Below are positions 7,474-15,711 of a DNA stretch of 64,000 nt, piece by piece. A model generated the notes under the pieces. It had not been told where the DNA came from. It was given only the letters and a program-made list of their open reading frames with translations, and ran no database searches. The DNA is from Myxococcales bacterium (GTDB taxonomy: Bacteria; Myxococcota_A; Polyangia; Polyangiales; Polyangiaceae): contig SECP01000013.1 in NCBI GenBank assembly GCA_004193285.1, positions 1-64,000 of the forward strand. The letters run 5' to 3'. Both the position numbers and the translations under genes were made by a program. Each line of letters opens with the position of its first letter. Position 1 is the stretch's first letter.

Positions 7474-8313
7474 ATGGGCGCGCTGCGGACTCCGGTGCCG
7501 AAAGCGCCTTCGCGACCCGACGTCGAGGTCGACGAAGGTGCGCTCGAGCTGTCGGAGGTGCCGGCCACCGTCGTGTGCGCGACGTGCGGCCTGCCCGAGT
7601 GCGACTGCGAAGCGGATCGGCCATCTTCGTTCTCGGGCGTCGTTGCGATCGTGCCGTGGGAGCGCCCGGGCGGCTCGCTGCTTTCGCGCCTCTGGTCCAC
7701 CGCCAAGCTGTGCACGCTCTCGCCACAAACGTTCTTCGCATCGCTGCCGCCGGGCGCTGTCGCCGCGCCTCTCGGGTTCGCGATGCTCGCGGAGCTCCTC
7801 GCCGCGCTGGGGCTGTGCGCCACCTTTGGCGCCGCCGTGCTCGCGGTCGTGCCCGGGCTGGCCGCGGAGCTTTCCGCCAACGCGGACCTTCGTTCCGCGC
7901 TCGCCCGCGCCCTGGGCTACGGTGTGCCTGCGCTCGTCGTGGGAATGGTCGTGCTCCACGCGGGCCACGGCGTCGCGCTGGACCGCGCGGCGCGCCAAGA
8001 GGGCTCTCTTCGCGGCGGGGGCGGCCGCGGCTTGCGCTTCGGCCTCTACAGCTGCGGTTGGGACCTGGTGACGCTGCCGCTGGGCCTACTGCTTCTCACG
8101 CTGACGGACGGCTTGCTCTCGGCGGTGCGCCACTCCGCACGCGGCCTCACCGCGCCTTCTGCCGCCGCCAACGCGTACTTGGAGAACGTGCACGGCCTGG
8201 AGCCGAGCGCGGTGCACCGGGCCTCCCGGCGCGCGGTGCGGCTGGTCTTCGCGCCAACCCTGGCGCTGATCGTGGCCGGCTTCGCCATCGGCCTGTGGTG
8301 GGCGGCGAGCTGA
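7474..8313 (+). CDS. Polytopic membrane protein, possibly Yip1-like
   Basis: The protein has 279 residues from ATG 7474, which follows a strong ribosome binding site (AGGAGG at 7464-7469). The N-terminal 60 residues are cytoplasmic and contain CATCGLPECDC, a possible small metal site. Membrane segments follow (about 95-120, 145-165, 195-215 and 255-275). The pattern SPQTFFASLPPG before the first segment, and PLGLLLLTLTDGLL later, resemble the Yip1 domain, an inference rather than a clear hit. It probably forms a transcription unit with the preceding zinc-ribbon membrane protein. Confidence 0.7.
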   Translation: MGALRTPVPKAPSRPDVEVDEGALELSEVPATVVCATCGLPECDCEADRPSSFSGVVAIVPWERPGGSLLSRLWSTAKLCTLSPQTFFASLPPGAVAAPLGFAMLAELLAALGLCATFGAAVLAVVPGLAAELSANADLRSALARALGYGVPALVVGMVVLHAGHGVALDRAARQEGSLRGGGGRGLRFGLYSCGWDLVTLPLGLLLLTLTDGLLSAVRHSARGLTAPSAAANAYLENVHGLEPSAVHRASRRAVRLVFAPTLALIVAGFAIGLWWAAS

Positions 8314-8322
8314 ACCGCCCGC

Positions 8323-9405
8323 TCAGAACATAGCGCCGAGCTGGAACGAGAGCGTGTACTGACGCGACTCGCCCTCCAGGATCTTCTTGTCGGCATCGTC
8401 GTTCTGCGCGTCCGCCGGCGGCACCGCGTCTACCAAGAACTGCCCGCCGACCATCACCATCTCGTAACGGTAGTTGAGCCCGAACAGCAACCGATGGCGC
8501 TCGAGCCGGGCCGGCTTGAACACGACGTTGTTGTTGAAGTCCAGCGGCGAGCCACCCTTGCAGATGGGCTGACCGGTGTTGGGGCCGTTGTCCGTACTGA
8601 CGCCGGGGACGTTCTGGCCGGCGTAGTTGCAGTAGCGGAGCGCGTCTGTCCCCGGAGTCAGATCGATGAGCCCCGAGTCACCGAAGATCCACAGGTACTG
8701 GTAACCGAGGTACGGCGTCAGCACCATGGAGTCTTGGAGGGGCAGCGGCTTGCTGACCACGGCGTCCAGCGACGCGATCGTGATTTGAAACTGCGGCGTG
8801 CCGGTGATGGTGCGGACGCCGCCGCCCACCGCTACGTCCGGCAAAACGCCGCCGATACCAGTGCGGAAGCCCTCCAGAATGCTGAACCGCACGTCCGCCC
8901 CGCCGGATACGATGCTCGTCTTCGGCATGAAGCCGACCAGGCCGGCGACCTCGAAACCGAACCCAAAGCTCTTCCGAAACTGCAGCGAGTACAGCTGGAG
9001 CATGCCCGAGGGCGATCCGTTGAGCTTGGACGACGCGCCGCTAGAAGGGTCGACCGAGCCGCGGGTGCCCTTCTTCCAGTAGTCCTTGTCGCTCGAGATG
9101 CTGGTGTAGTCCGCCTGAAGGGAGAGGTGGAAGCCGCCGTAGCCGGTGGTGCGGGCCGAGTGCATGGCGGTCGGCGCGAACGCGAACGCGTACTGGCTGA
9201 TCAGCCGCTTGAACGAAGCGTCGTCCGCCCGGCAGGGCCGGCTCACGGTGGCTCCGGTGGCGTCCCCCGCCCACTCGCCGTTGGGGTGGCAGCTGTCGTC
9301 CACCGCAAGCCGCTCGAGCGCAGGGTCCATCGGCTCCGCGCTGGCCACGGCGCTGACGCAGGCGAATGAAGTTGCAGCGACGAAAGCGGCTAAGCGTGCG
9401 CGCAT
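8323..9405 (-). CDS. Outer-membrane beta-barrel protein
   Basis: The protein has 360 residues. MRARLAAFVAATSFACVSAV plus ASA-E is a signal peptide. The mature protein is rich in alternating amphipathic strands such as GFHLSLQADYTSI, FGFGFEVAGLVGF, MVLTPYLGYQYLWIFG and RHRLLFGLNYRYEMVMVGGQF. It ends LSFQLGAMF with the terminal phenylalanine that marks outer-membrane barrels for BAM assembly. Two cysteines in the loop YCNYAG...PICKGG may form a disulfide. No transport family can be named. The stop lies 9 bp from that of the convergent membrane-protein gene, and trmL is divergent upstream. Confidence 0.8.
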   Translation of the reverse strand: MRARLAAFVAATSFACVSAVASAEPMDPALERLAVDDSCHPNGEWAGDATGATVSRPCRADDASFKRLISQYAFAFAPTAMHSARTTGYGGFHLSLQADYTSISSDKDYWKKGTRGSVDPSSGASSKLNGSPSGMLQLYSLQFRKSFGFGFEVAGLVGFMPKTSIVSGGADVRFSILEGFRTGIGGVLPDVAVGGGVRTITGTPQFQITIASLDAVVSKPLPLQDSMVLTPYLGYQYLWIFGDSGLIDLTPGTDALRYCNYAGQNVPGVSTDNGPNTGQPICKGGSPLDFNNNVVFKPARLERHRLLFGLNYRYEMVMVGGQFLVDAVPPADAQNDDADKKILEGESRQYTLSFQLGAMF

Positions 9406-9523
9406 CGGGCGGTCCGTCGCGCGAGGCTACTTGCCGCGGCCGAGCCCCGTCAAGCGGCCGTTCCCCGCCTCTTTGCTGGCGTGCAGGCGCCAAAGCGCTT
9501 ATGTGAGCCGCCCGCTGGCCGAC

Positions 9524-10072
9524 ATGTCCGATCTTCGAGACCCCGAGCTTCGGCTGCGATCGCAGCCAATCGAGCGACCATTTCACGTCGTGCTGGTGCA
9601 GCCGGAGATCCCGCCCAACACCGGCAACGTGGCGCGGCTGTGCGCGGCGACGCGCTCTCCGCTTCACCTGGTGGGCAAGCTCGGCTTTCGCATCGACGAG
9701 CACGCGGTGCGGCGCGCCGGGCTCGACTACTGGCATTTGGTCGACGTGAAGACGCATGAAACGCTGGGCGACGCCGAGCGCGCGATCGACGCCGAAAAGC
9801 CGTTCGGGCGCGTTCCGCGCCGCTACTTCTTCAGCGGCCACGCCGAGCGCAGCTATTTGGACGTGAAGTTCGAGCTGGGAGACATGCTGATCTTCGGCAA
9901 AGAAAGCGTGGGGCTCCCGCCGGAGCTGCTCGCCGCTCGCCGCGAGGAAACGGTGGGCATCCCGATGTCCGGCTTGGTGCGCTCCCACAACCTCGCCAAC
10001 TCGGTCGCGATCGCCTTGTACGAGGCCCTGCGCCAGACCGGCGTGCTCTCCATGACGACGCGCGGCGCCTAG
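9524..10072 (+). CDS. trmL: tRNA (cytidine(34)-2'-O)-methyltransferase (SPOUT family)
   Basis: The protein has 182 residues from ATG 9524, chosen because the family starts just before the first strand (HVVLVQPEIPPNTGNVARLC). The SPOUT trefoil-knot signatures are present: NTGNVARLCA, LIFGKESVGLP and IPMSGLVRSHNLANSVAIAL. The enzyme methylates the wobble ribose of tRNA-Leu isoacceptors using SAM. The frame is open far upstream, but that part is antisense to the barrel gene. Its TAG stop shares the palindrome CTAG with the convergent kinase. Confidence 0.9.
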   Translation: MSDLRDPELRLRSQPIERPFHVVLVQPEIPPNTGNVARLCAATRSPLHLVGKLGFRIDEHAVRRAGLDYWHLVDVKTHETLGDAERAIDAEKPFGRVPRRYFFSGHAERSYLDVKFELGDMLIFGKESVGLPPELLAARREETVGIPMSGLVRSHNLANSVAIALYEALRQTGVLSMTTRGA

Positions 10073-11772
10073 CGAATTTGTACGGTTGGCACCGCGGCGC
10101 GGAAGTCCGCGTGCACGCTGCGCGACGCGCTAGCGCCAAGCTCCACGCGCGCCGCCACCGGCTCGCCGAACGTGGGCGACCGGAAAGTCACCGAGTAGGC
10201 GCCCGGTGGCAGCTTGAGCCCGCGTACGGGCGTGCTCAGCGTCTGCGATACCTTGCCCCCCACCACGGTCACGACCGCGGGCGGGTCCGCGGTGAGCCGA
10301 AGCAGGGCGACCGCCGCCTCCGCGCTCGGGACCGGCTTGGTGATCCGCGCCACCATGGACGGGGCGGCGCTGGCAGGCGACGCGGCCACCACCGGCGCCG
10401 CATCACCCACCGACGGCGACGGGCGCGGAACCGCGACGCTCGCGACGGTTGGCGCCACCGGCGACGACGCGCGAGGCGCAGGAGGGACCGCCCCGCGCTG
10501 GGTGGCGAGAATCACCGCAAGCAGCGCCGCGGCGCTCCCGCCCGCGATGAGCCATGGCATTGGCTTACCGGGCGGCGGCGCCGAGCTACGAGGCATGGCG
10601 CGCGTCGCGGGCTCCGGCGCGTCCACCACCGAGGGCAGGGGGCTCTTCGGCGCGCTGGGCTCGGGCCCGGGGTCTGCGGATGGAGGAACGCTCGCCAGCT
10701 TGCGCGTCCACTCGACCAGGTCCTCCCGCGCGGCGAACGTTCGAGTCACGGGCGCGGCCGGCGCTGCCCCCTGCATCGCCGGGGTGACGGGGGTCCGCGG
10801 AGGCGGACGACTCGAAAGCAGCGCCTGGGGCGACGCGGCGGGAGTCAACGGGCCGCTCGAATCGCCCGGTCGCCAAGGCCCAGAGGAGCGACCGCGGCGG
10901 CGGGCGCGCTGCACCCGCGCGCCGAGCCGACGCCCCACGTCGCCGCTGTCGAACTGGCGTGAAAAGTCCCTCAGCTTGCGGGCGAGCGACTCCGCGTCGG
11001 CCGGGCGCTCTTCAGCGCGGAGCGCGACCGTACGCGCCATGAGCTCCGCCACCGGCTCGAGCTCCGGGTGCTCCGCCGCGAGCGAGGGCGGGGCTTCGTG
11101 GAGCGCCTCCGCGCTGGCCTCGAACGAGTGTCTTCGAAACGGCGGCCGCCCCGTCCACGCTTCCAGCAGCAGCGCCCCCACCGCGAACACGTCCGTCGCG
11201 GGGGTGAGCCGCTCGCCGCGGATTTGCTCGAGCGGCATGTGACCGGGCGAGCCGAACACCTCCACTCGTGCGGCGTCCGGCCCCGCGGACACCGGCGCGG
11301 CGATGCCGAAATCGATGAGCCGCACCGCGCCCTCTTCGTCGAGGAGGACATTGCGAGGAGTCACGTCTCGATGAACGATGTTGCCGCGGCGGTGCGCGTA
11401 GTCCAGCGCGCGGCAGATCTCGATGCCAAGGTACGCGCCCTCCGCCGCGTCCAGCGGCCCCGTGTCCATCAGTACCTCGGTGAGCGTGAGCCCCTCGCAC
11501 AGCTCCATCGCGATGTAGTAGATGCCCTGCTCCACCCCGAGCTCGTAGACGGGCACGATGTTCGGGTGGCTCAGCTCGACCGCAATTTTGGCTTCTTCCA
11601 CGAAGCGCCGCACGAACGCGTCGTCCAGCGCGAGCTCGGGCCGGATCTGTTTGACCACGAGGCGCTTCTCGAACCCGACCGCGCCGCGTAAAGTAGCAAG
11701 GTAAACGCGCGCCATGCCCCCGGAGGCCAGCTCGCGCTCCAGCACGTACTTACCGAAGATCTGAGGGAACAT
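10069..11772 (-). CDS. Membrane-anchored Ser/Thr protein kinase with PEGA-like C-terminus
   Basis: The protein has 567 residues from the ATG at 11772, which places the glycine loop (LASGGMARVYLA) at the usual distance. The ATP lysine is K41 (VVKQI), the catalytic loop is HRDVTPRN (135-142) and the metal motif is DFG (155-157). The usual HRDxK lysine is threonine, as in myxobacterial kinases with HRDVSPxN. After a Pro/Ala-rich linker (about 290-410) a single membrane segment, WLIAGGSAAALLAVILATQ, separates a C-terminal domain. Its segment LKLPPGAYSVTF resembles a PEGA domain, so sensing outside the cytoplasm is likely. The gene shares CTAG with trmL and starts head-to-head with the lipoprotein at 11771. 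Confidence 0.85.
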   Translation of the reverse strand: MFPQIFGKYVLERELASGGMARVYLATLRGAVGFEKRLVVKQIRPELALDDAFVRRFVEEAKIAVELSHPNIVPVYELGVEQGIYYIAMELCEGLTLTEVLMDTGPLDAAEGAYLGIEICRALDYAHRRGNIVHRDVTPRNVLLDEEGAVRLIDFGIAAPVSAGPDAARVEVFGSPGHMPLEQIRGERLTPATDVFAVGALLLEAWTGRPPFRRHSFEASAEALHEAPPSLAAEHPELEPVAELMARTVALRAEERPADAESLARKLRDFSRQFDSGDVGRRLGARVQRARRRGRSSGPWRPGDSSGPLTPAASPQALLSSRPPPRTPVTPAMQGAAPAAPVTRTFAAREDLVEWTRKLASVPPSADPGPEPSAPKSPLPSVVDAPEPATRAMPRSSAPPPGKPMPWLIAGGSAAALLAVILATQRGAVPPAPRASSPVAPTVASVAVPRPSPSVGDAAPVVAASPASAAPSMVARITKPVPSAEAAVALLRLTADPPAVVTVVGGKVSQTLSTPVRGLKLPPGAYSVTFRSPTFGEPVAARVELGASASRSVHADFRAAVPTVQIR

Positions 11773-13708
11773 CAGCGCGTTCGGTCGATTCCAGCCTAGC
11801 CTACTACTGGCAGGCGCGCTGTGCCTTTCCAGCTGCACGGACGACGAGAGCGCGCTCGTCCTTCGTCTCCGTGTGTTCACCTTGCCGGGCCAGGCGCTCT
11901 CGCTCGAGGCCTCGCGCGCTTCGCTCGAGCTATCGGCGCTCGGAGACTTCGAGCCGAGCAACGAGTCGGCGGAGGTCCTACCTGCAGATCGTGCCGGCGC
12001 CACGCTGCGCTTTCCCGCCCAGACTCAGGCGGTGCAAGCGCGGCTCGCAGCAAGCGGCGACAGGTACGCAGGCTACGCCGAAAGACGCAGCGATTCCGGG
12101 CTGGACTTGCTGCTTTGGCCCGACCGCGCCACCGCAGTTCTGGCGAGCTCCGGCTACCCAGGTCGCCGCGGCGGCCAAGCGCTGGGCTTCGCTCCCTCTT
12201 CCAGCACGCTCGTGGTCGCGGGGGGCGACGACGCGCTCAAGACAGAGGCGATCGTCGGCACGTTGCGCTGGAGCGCCACCACCGGCGCGGCGGAGCGCGG
12301 CGGCGTGGGCGCGGGCGGCTTGAACCAACCGCGGGCGTTCGCAACCGTCACCCCTTTCGGCGACGGCTTCCTGGTCGCCGGCGGCCAAAAACCAGTGGAT
12401 GGAGTGCCAGAAGCCGAGCTGGAGCTGCATGGAACCGCGGAGCTGCTCGGGGGATCGGCTGAGCTCCTGCCGCTGCAGTACACGCGGACGCATCACGCTG
12501 CGGTGGCGCTTGCAGACGGCCGCACCCTGCTGGTCGGCGGCCGCACCAAGGTCGGCAGCGTGAGCGTCGCTCAGTACCAGCTGGAGCTGGTGGATCCGAA
12601 GTCGCTCCGGGCTAGCGTCGGCGACGCGATCACGCCGCGCATCGATCCGGTCGTCCTCACTCTGAGCGACGGCCGGCTCTTCGTCGGCGGCGGGACCCTG
12701 CTCGGTGGCTCGCTCAGCACGCCAGTGGGTGAATGGCTGAGCGCAGACGCGCGGCTCGACTCGACGCCGCTCAGCCCGGAGGTGCCGCCGCGCTTCGATC
12801 GCGGCTTCGTGGCGATGCCGGGCGGCGGTGTGCTCGCGGTCGGGGGCTGCGAAGATCGCTTGCCCTCGTCGGATGCAGACGCGGAGGCCTGCCAGCAGTG
12901 CCGCACCGGCTGTCCCCCCTTGGATGGGTGGGACGCGTGGTGGATCGCGAGCGATGGAGCGGCGGACCGCGTGTCGCTGGAGGGAGTGTCCACGCCCCAT
13001 CCGGTGCTCGTGGCGGGCAGCGACGGCAGCCCGTGGCTCGTCGCGAGCGAGCCTCTATCTCCGGATATTCCGAGGCTTTTCCGGTTCGACCCGTGGGCCG
13101 TGCGCTTCGAGCCCGCTGACGGGCCGAGCGACCTGCGTCTGCCACGGGCCGGGCTCCCCGCGCTGTCGCTGGCCCCGGACACCTTCGTCTGGGTGGACGA
13201 CGTCGACGTCGGCGGGGAGCTGCTCGGGCTCCGGCTCGGCGCGCGCAGCCGCTTCACGCGGGACGTGGCGCTGGTGCTCTCCTCGGATCCCGAAGATCCG
13301 GAGAGACCCGCGCACCTGGTCCCGACGCGCGCCCCGGACGAGCGCACGACCTACGATGGTGGGCTCACGCTCGCGGATCCGGAGCTCACGGTGCTGGTGA
13401 CGGACACGGACTACGCCGACGTGAGGATCGCCCTCACCGTCGCCACGAGCGCGCTGCCGCGGGTGCAGCTGAACGGGCTCGCCCTGGGGGGAGACGACTG
13501 CCCGTGGCCGGAAGGCGACGCGCGCGGCGGCGACGCGGAGCAGCCGACGGTCGTGCGGCGCGGCGCCCGCGCGCAGCTTCGCTATCACGGCGCCCGCTCC
13601 GCGCCGTGCCCGGTCGACGACGGTCGGCTCACGGTCGGGCTCGTCGCCGGACCGCGCCCGAGCGTGGTGAAGCAGCTCGAAATCTTCCGCGACGCTACGG
13701 CTTTTTGA
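11771..13708 (+). CDS. Propeller-like (Kelch-type) lipoprotein with no standard start codon
   Basis: A long frame is open from the stop at 11762 to 13708. Just inside it is a textbook lipoprotein signal, LLLAGALCLSSC followed by TDDES. No ATG, GTG or TTG precedes this lipobox in frame. The first GTG (11873) lies beyond it. ATC at 11771 (after GAGGG) or CTG at 11807 are the only candidates, unless there is a sequence error. I annotate from ATC 11771 (645 residues). The mature part has repeated strand motifs: DGFLVAGGQ, DGRTLLVGGRT, DGRLFVGGGT and GGVLAVGGCE, as in Kelch propellers. The function is unknown. It overlaps the convergent gene by 14 bp. Confidence 0.65.
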   Translation: MSAFGRFQPSLLLAGALCLSSCTDDESALVLRLRVFTLPGQALSLEASRASLELSALGDFEPSNESAEVLPADRAGATLRFPAQTQAVQARLAASGDRYAGYAERRSDSGLDLLLWPDRATAVLASSGYPGRRGGQALGFAPSSSTLVVAGGDDALKTEAIVGTLRWSATTGAAERGGVGAGGLNQPRAFATVTPFGDGFLVAGGQKPVDGVPEAELELHGTAELLGGSAELLPLQYTRTHHAAVALADGRTLLVGGRTKVGSVSVAQYQLELVDPKSLRASVGDAITPRIDPVVLTLSDGRLFVGGGTLLGGSLSTPVGEWLSADARLDSTPLSPEVPPRFDRGFVAMPGGGVLAVGGCEDRLPSSDADAEACQQCRTGCPPLDGWDAWWIASDGAADRVSLEGVSTPHPVLVAGSDGSPWLVASEPLSPDIPRLFRFDPWAVRFEPADGPSDLRLPRAGLPALSLAPDTFVWVDDVDVGGELLGLRLGARSRFTRDVALVLSSDPEDPERPAHLVPTRAPDERTTYDGGLTLADPELTVLVTDTDYADVRIALTVATSALPRVQLNGLALGGDDCPWPEGDARGGDAEQPTVVRRGARAQLRYHGARSAPCPVDDGRLTVGLVAGPRPSVVKQLEIFRDATAF

Positions 13709-15545
13709 AGAGCTTGTTCAGCAGCCCCGGCTTGGCGGGTGGGCTCGTTTTGCGGCCGCCTTGCGAGTCCGGACCAGCCGGCGGAATCGACCGGCCGGTG
13801 GTGTTCGGCGGATCGCTCGGGGGGCGGTTTCCGCGCCTCATGGCGTAGAGCCGGACCTCACGGTGCGCGTCGGTGTGCCGCGGGTCGCGCTCGACGATGA
13901 AGCGGAAGTCGTGAAGCGCCTCGCGCGCGCGGCCCAGGCGCTTGAGCAGCTGCCCACGGTACCAGCGCACGCGCAGGTTGTTCGGCTCGGTCTTGACCGC
14001 TTTTTCTAGCTGGACGGCGAGATCGGTCAGGTCTGCGCTCGGTTTCTGGGCCTGGATCCAGACGTGCAGCGCGATGTGATCGGCCTGCGTCGGGTCGCTG
14101 GTGTAAGCGAGGAGCGCCTCCTTCTCCGCGAGCGCGAGGTTGCCGCGCTTCAAGTACACCTCCGCTTTTTGGAACGCGGTCGTGGCGCGCAGCACGCGCT
14201 GCACTTGCTCGGCTTCGTCCGGCGCCTCGCCCTGGGCGATGGACTTGTCGTAAGCCGCGCGCGCCATGGGATCCGACAGGACCTGGCTGGCCTGGCTGAT
14301 GCGCGAGAAGACGCGACCGGCTTCCTCCTTCAGGTCCGCCACCTCCGGCCGCAGGCGGTCCGGATGCCACCGTTTGGCGAGCGCGAAGAAGACGCTCTGC
14401 ACCGCGGAGGCGGGCGCGTCCGACGGTAAGCCGAGCACTTCGTAGTGGGTGCCGCCCGCGCGAGCGCTCAGGGCCTCCAGCTCCAGCCGTAGGTCAGCCG
14501 TGCCGCTGCCCAGAAACTGCGGGGCCGGCGGCGCACCCGCGGGGGCAGGCGTGAAAGACTGGCGCGGCATCGGGGAGTTGCTGCGCGCGGCCGGCGGCAC
14601 CGAGGAGGTCGCGACCGGCGGCGACGAAGAAACCGGCATCGCCACCGGGTGCGGGCTCGAAGGCCGCGGCACGACGTTCTCCACGTCCGGGATGGACGCG
14701 CGACCGGCCGGCATCATGCTCTCCACGTCCGGCAAGCTGGCGCGCCCCGGCACCGCAACCGCGATGCGCGACGACGACGGCGCTTCGTCCGCCCCCACCG
14801 GCGTCGCGCCGGGCACCCCCAGCTCGAGCTGCCGCAAAATCACCAGCACGTACACCAGCCGCTTCACGTCGTCCGGCGCGGCGAGGCCGGAGCTCACCAG
14901 CGACGACAGTGACTGCGGGCGTGCGCGCAGCACGTCTATCAACGCCTGCTCGGAGGCCTCGAAGCGGAAGCGACGTATCGGCGCGTCCACGTGGAGCTCG
15001 ATGGGGCGCTGGCCGAGCCGAGCCGTCACCGTCTCGATCTCAGCGGCGCTCGCGTGCTTGCGCAAACCGCGCCAAATCAGCGCGAGCGGGCGCACCCGCA
15101 AGCCCTCCGGCGCGCCCCAGCGCTCCAGGTAGTTCACCTGGTCGTAGTAGCCGTAGGCGGTCAAGGGGTTCAGCTTGAACAGCCAGAGCACCTGCCGAGC
15201 CAGCTGCTCACGCAAGGCGTCCCGCAGCGTGCGGAGCTGAACCGCGCCCGTCTCCAAGAGCACCTGGCCATGCAGCCGCCGCTCGTGCAGCGCGCCCTGC
15301 AGCGTGCGCTCATAAACCTCGCGGGTGATGGCCCGCTGCTCCACGAGCACCTGACCCAGGTAGGTGACCGGCGTCGCAGTCTTCACCTTCGCCGGAGCGC
15401 CAGCGTCGAACCAGATCGCGTGCTTGTCCCCGCTCGGCTCCTCGAGCACGAGCGAACCGGTCAGGCCTCGGTCCAGCAGGTACACGAGCAGGTGACCAAA
15501 CGGCGTGGCCTGCAGATTCCCGGTTGCAGTCGCAGAGGCACTCAT
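13695..15545 (-). CDS. PATAN/DUF4388 protein with J domain and TPR-like tail
   Basis: The protein has 616 residues. The N-terminal region (about 10-130) is a PATAN/DUF4388-type domain (LVYLLDRGLTGSLVLEEPSG, GAVQLRTLRDALREQLARQV). A helical region follows to 245, then a Pro/Ser linker with a near-duplicate GRASLPDVE/GRASIPDVE. A DnaJ-like J domain occupies about 365-435, with the HPD motif at 394-396 (KRWHPDRLRP). The last 170 residues contain TPR-like helices (KAEVYLKRGNLALAEKEALL, VRWYRGQLLKRLGRAREALH). J domains stimulate Hsp70, and PATAN domains are common in myxobacterial signalling proteins. Combining the two suggests recruitment of a DnaK to a signalling complex (inference). Confidence 0.8.
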   Translation of the reverse strand: MSASATATGNLQATPFGHLLVYLLDRGLTGSLVLEEPSGDKHAIWFDAGAPAKVKTATPVTYLGQVLVEQRAITREVYERTLQGALHERRLHGQVLLETGAVQLRTLRDALREQLARQVLWLFKLNPLTAYGYYDQVNYLERWGAPEGLRVRPLALIWRGLRKHASAAEIETVTARLGQRPIELHVDAPIRRFRFEASEQALIDVLRARPQSLSSLVSSGLAAPDDVKRLVYVLVILRQLELGVPGATPVGADEAPSSSRIAVAVPGRASLPDVESMMPAGRASIPDVENVVPRPSSPHPVAMPVSSSPPVATSSVPPAARSNSPMPRQSFTPAPAGAPPAPQFLGSGTADLRLELEALSARAGGTHYEVLGLPSDAPASAVQSVFFALAKRWHPDRLRPEVADLKEEAGRVFSRISQASQVLSDPMARAAYDKSIAQGEAPDEAEQVQRVLRATTAFQKAEVYLKRGNLALAEKEALLAYTSDPTQADHIALHVWIQAQKPSADLTDLAVQLEKAVKTEPNNLRVRWYRGQLLKRLGRAREALHDFRFIVERDPRHTDAHREVRLYAMRRGNRPPSDPPNTTGRSIPPAGPDSQGGRKTSPPAKPGLLNKLFKKP

Positions 15546-15711
15546 CAGAAGAAGGCGGTCGGCGGGCCAGCACCCGCGCTGACAGAGCGAACACGAGCAT
15601 AGCTTGGGGCCTGTGGCCTAGGGTCCGAGAAACCTACTCGCCCGCACATTATCCTATGACTGGAGCGACGCGGGCCGGGCGAACCGCCCGCAATGCTAGT
15701 GTTTTGACGCG

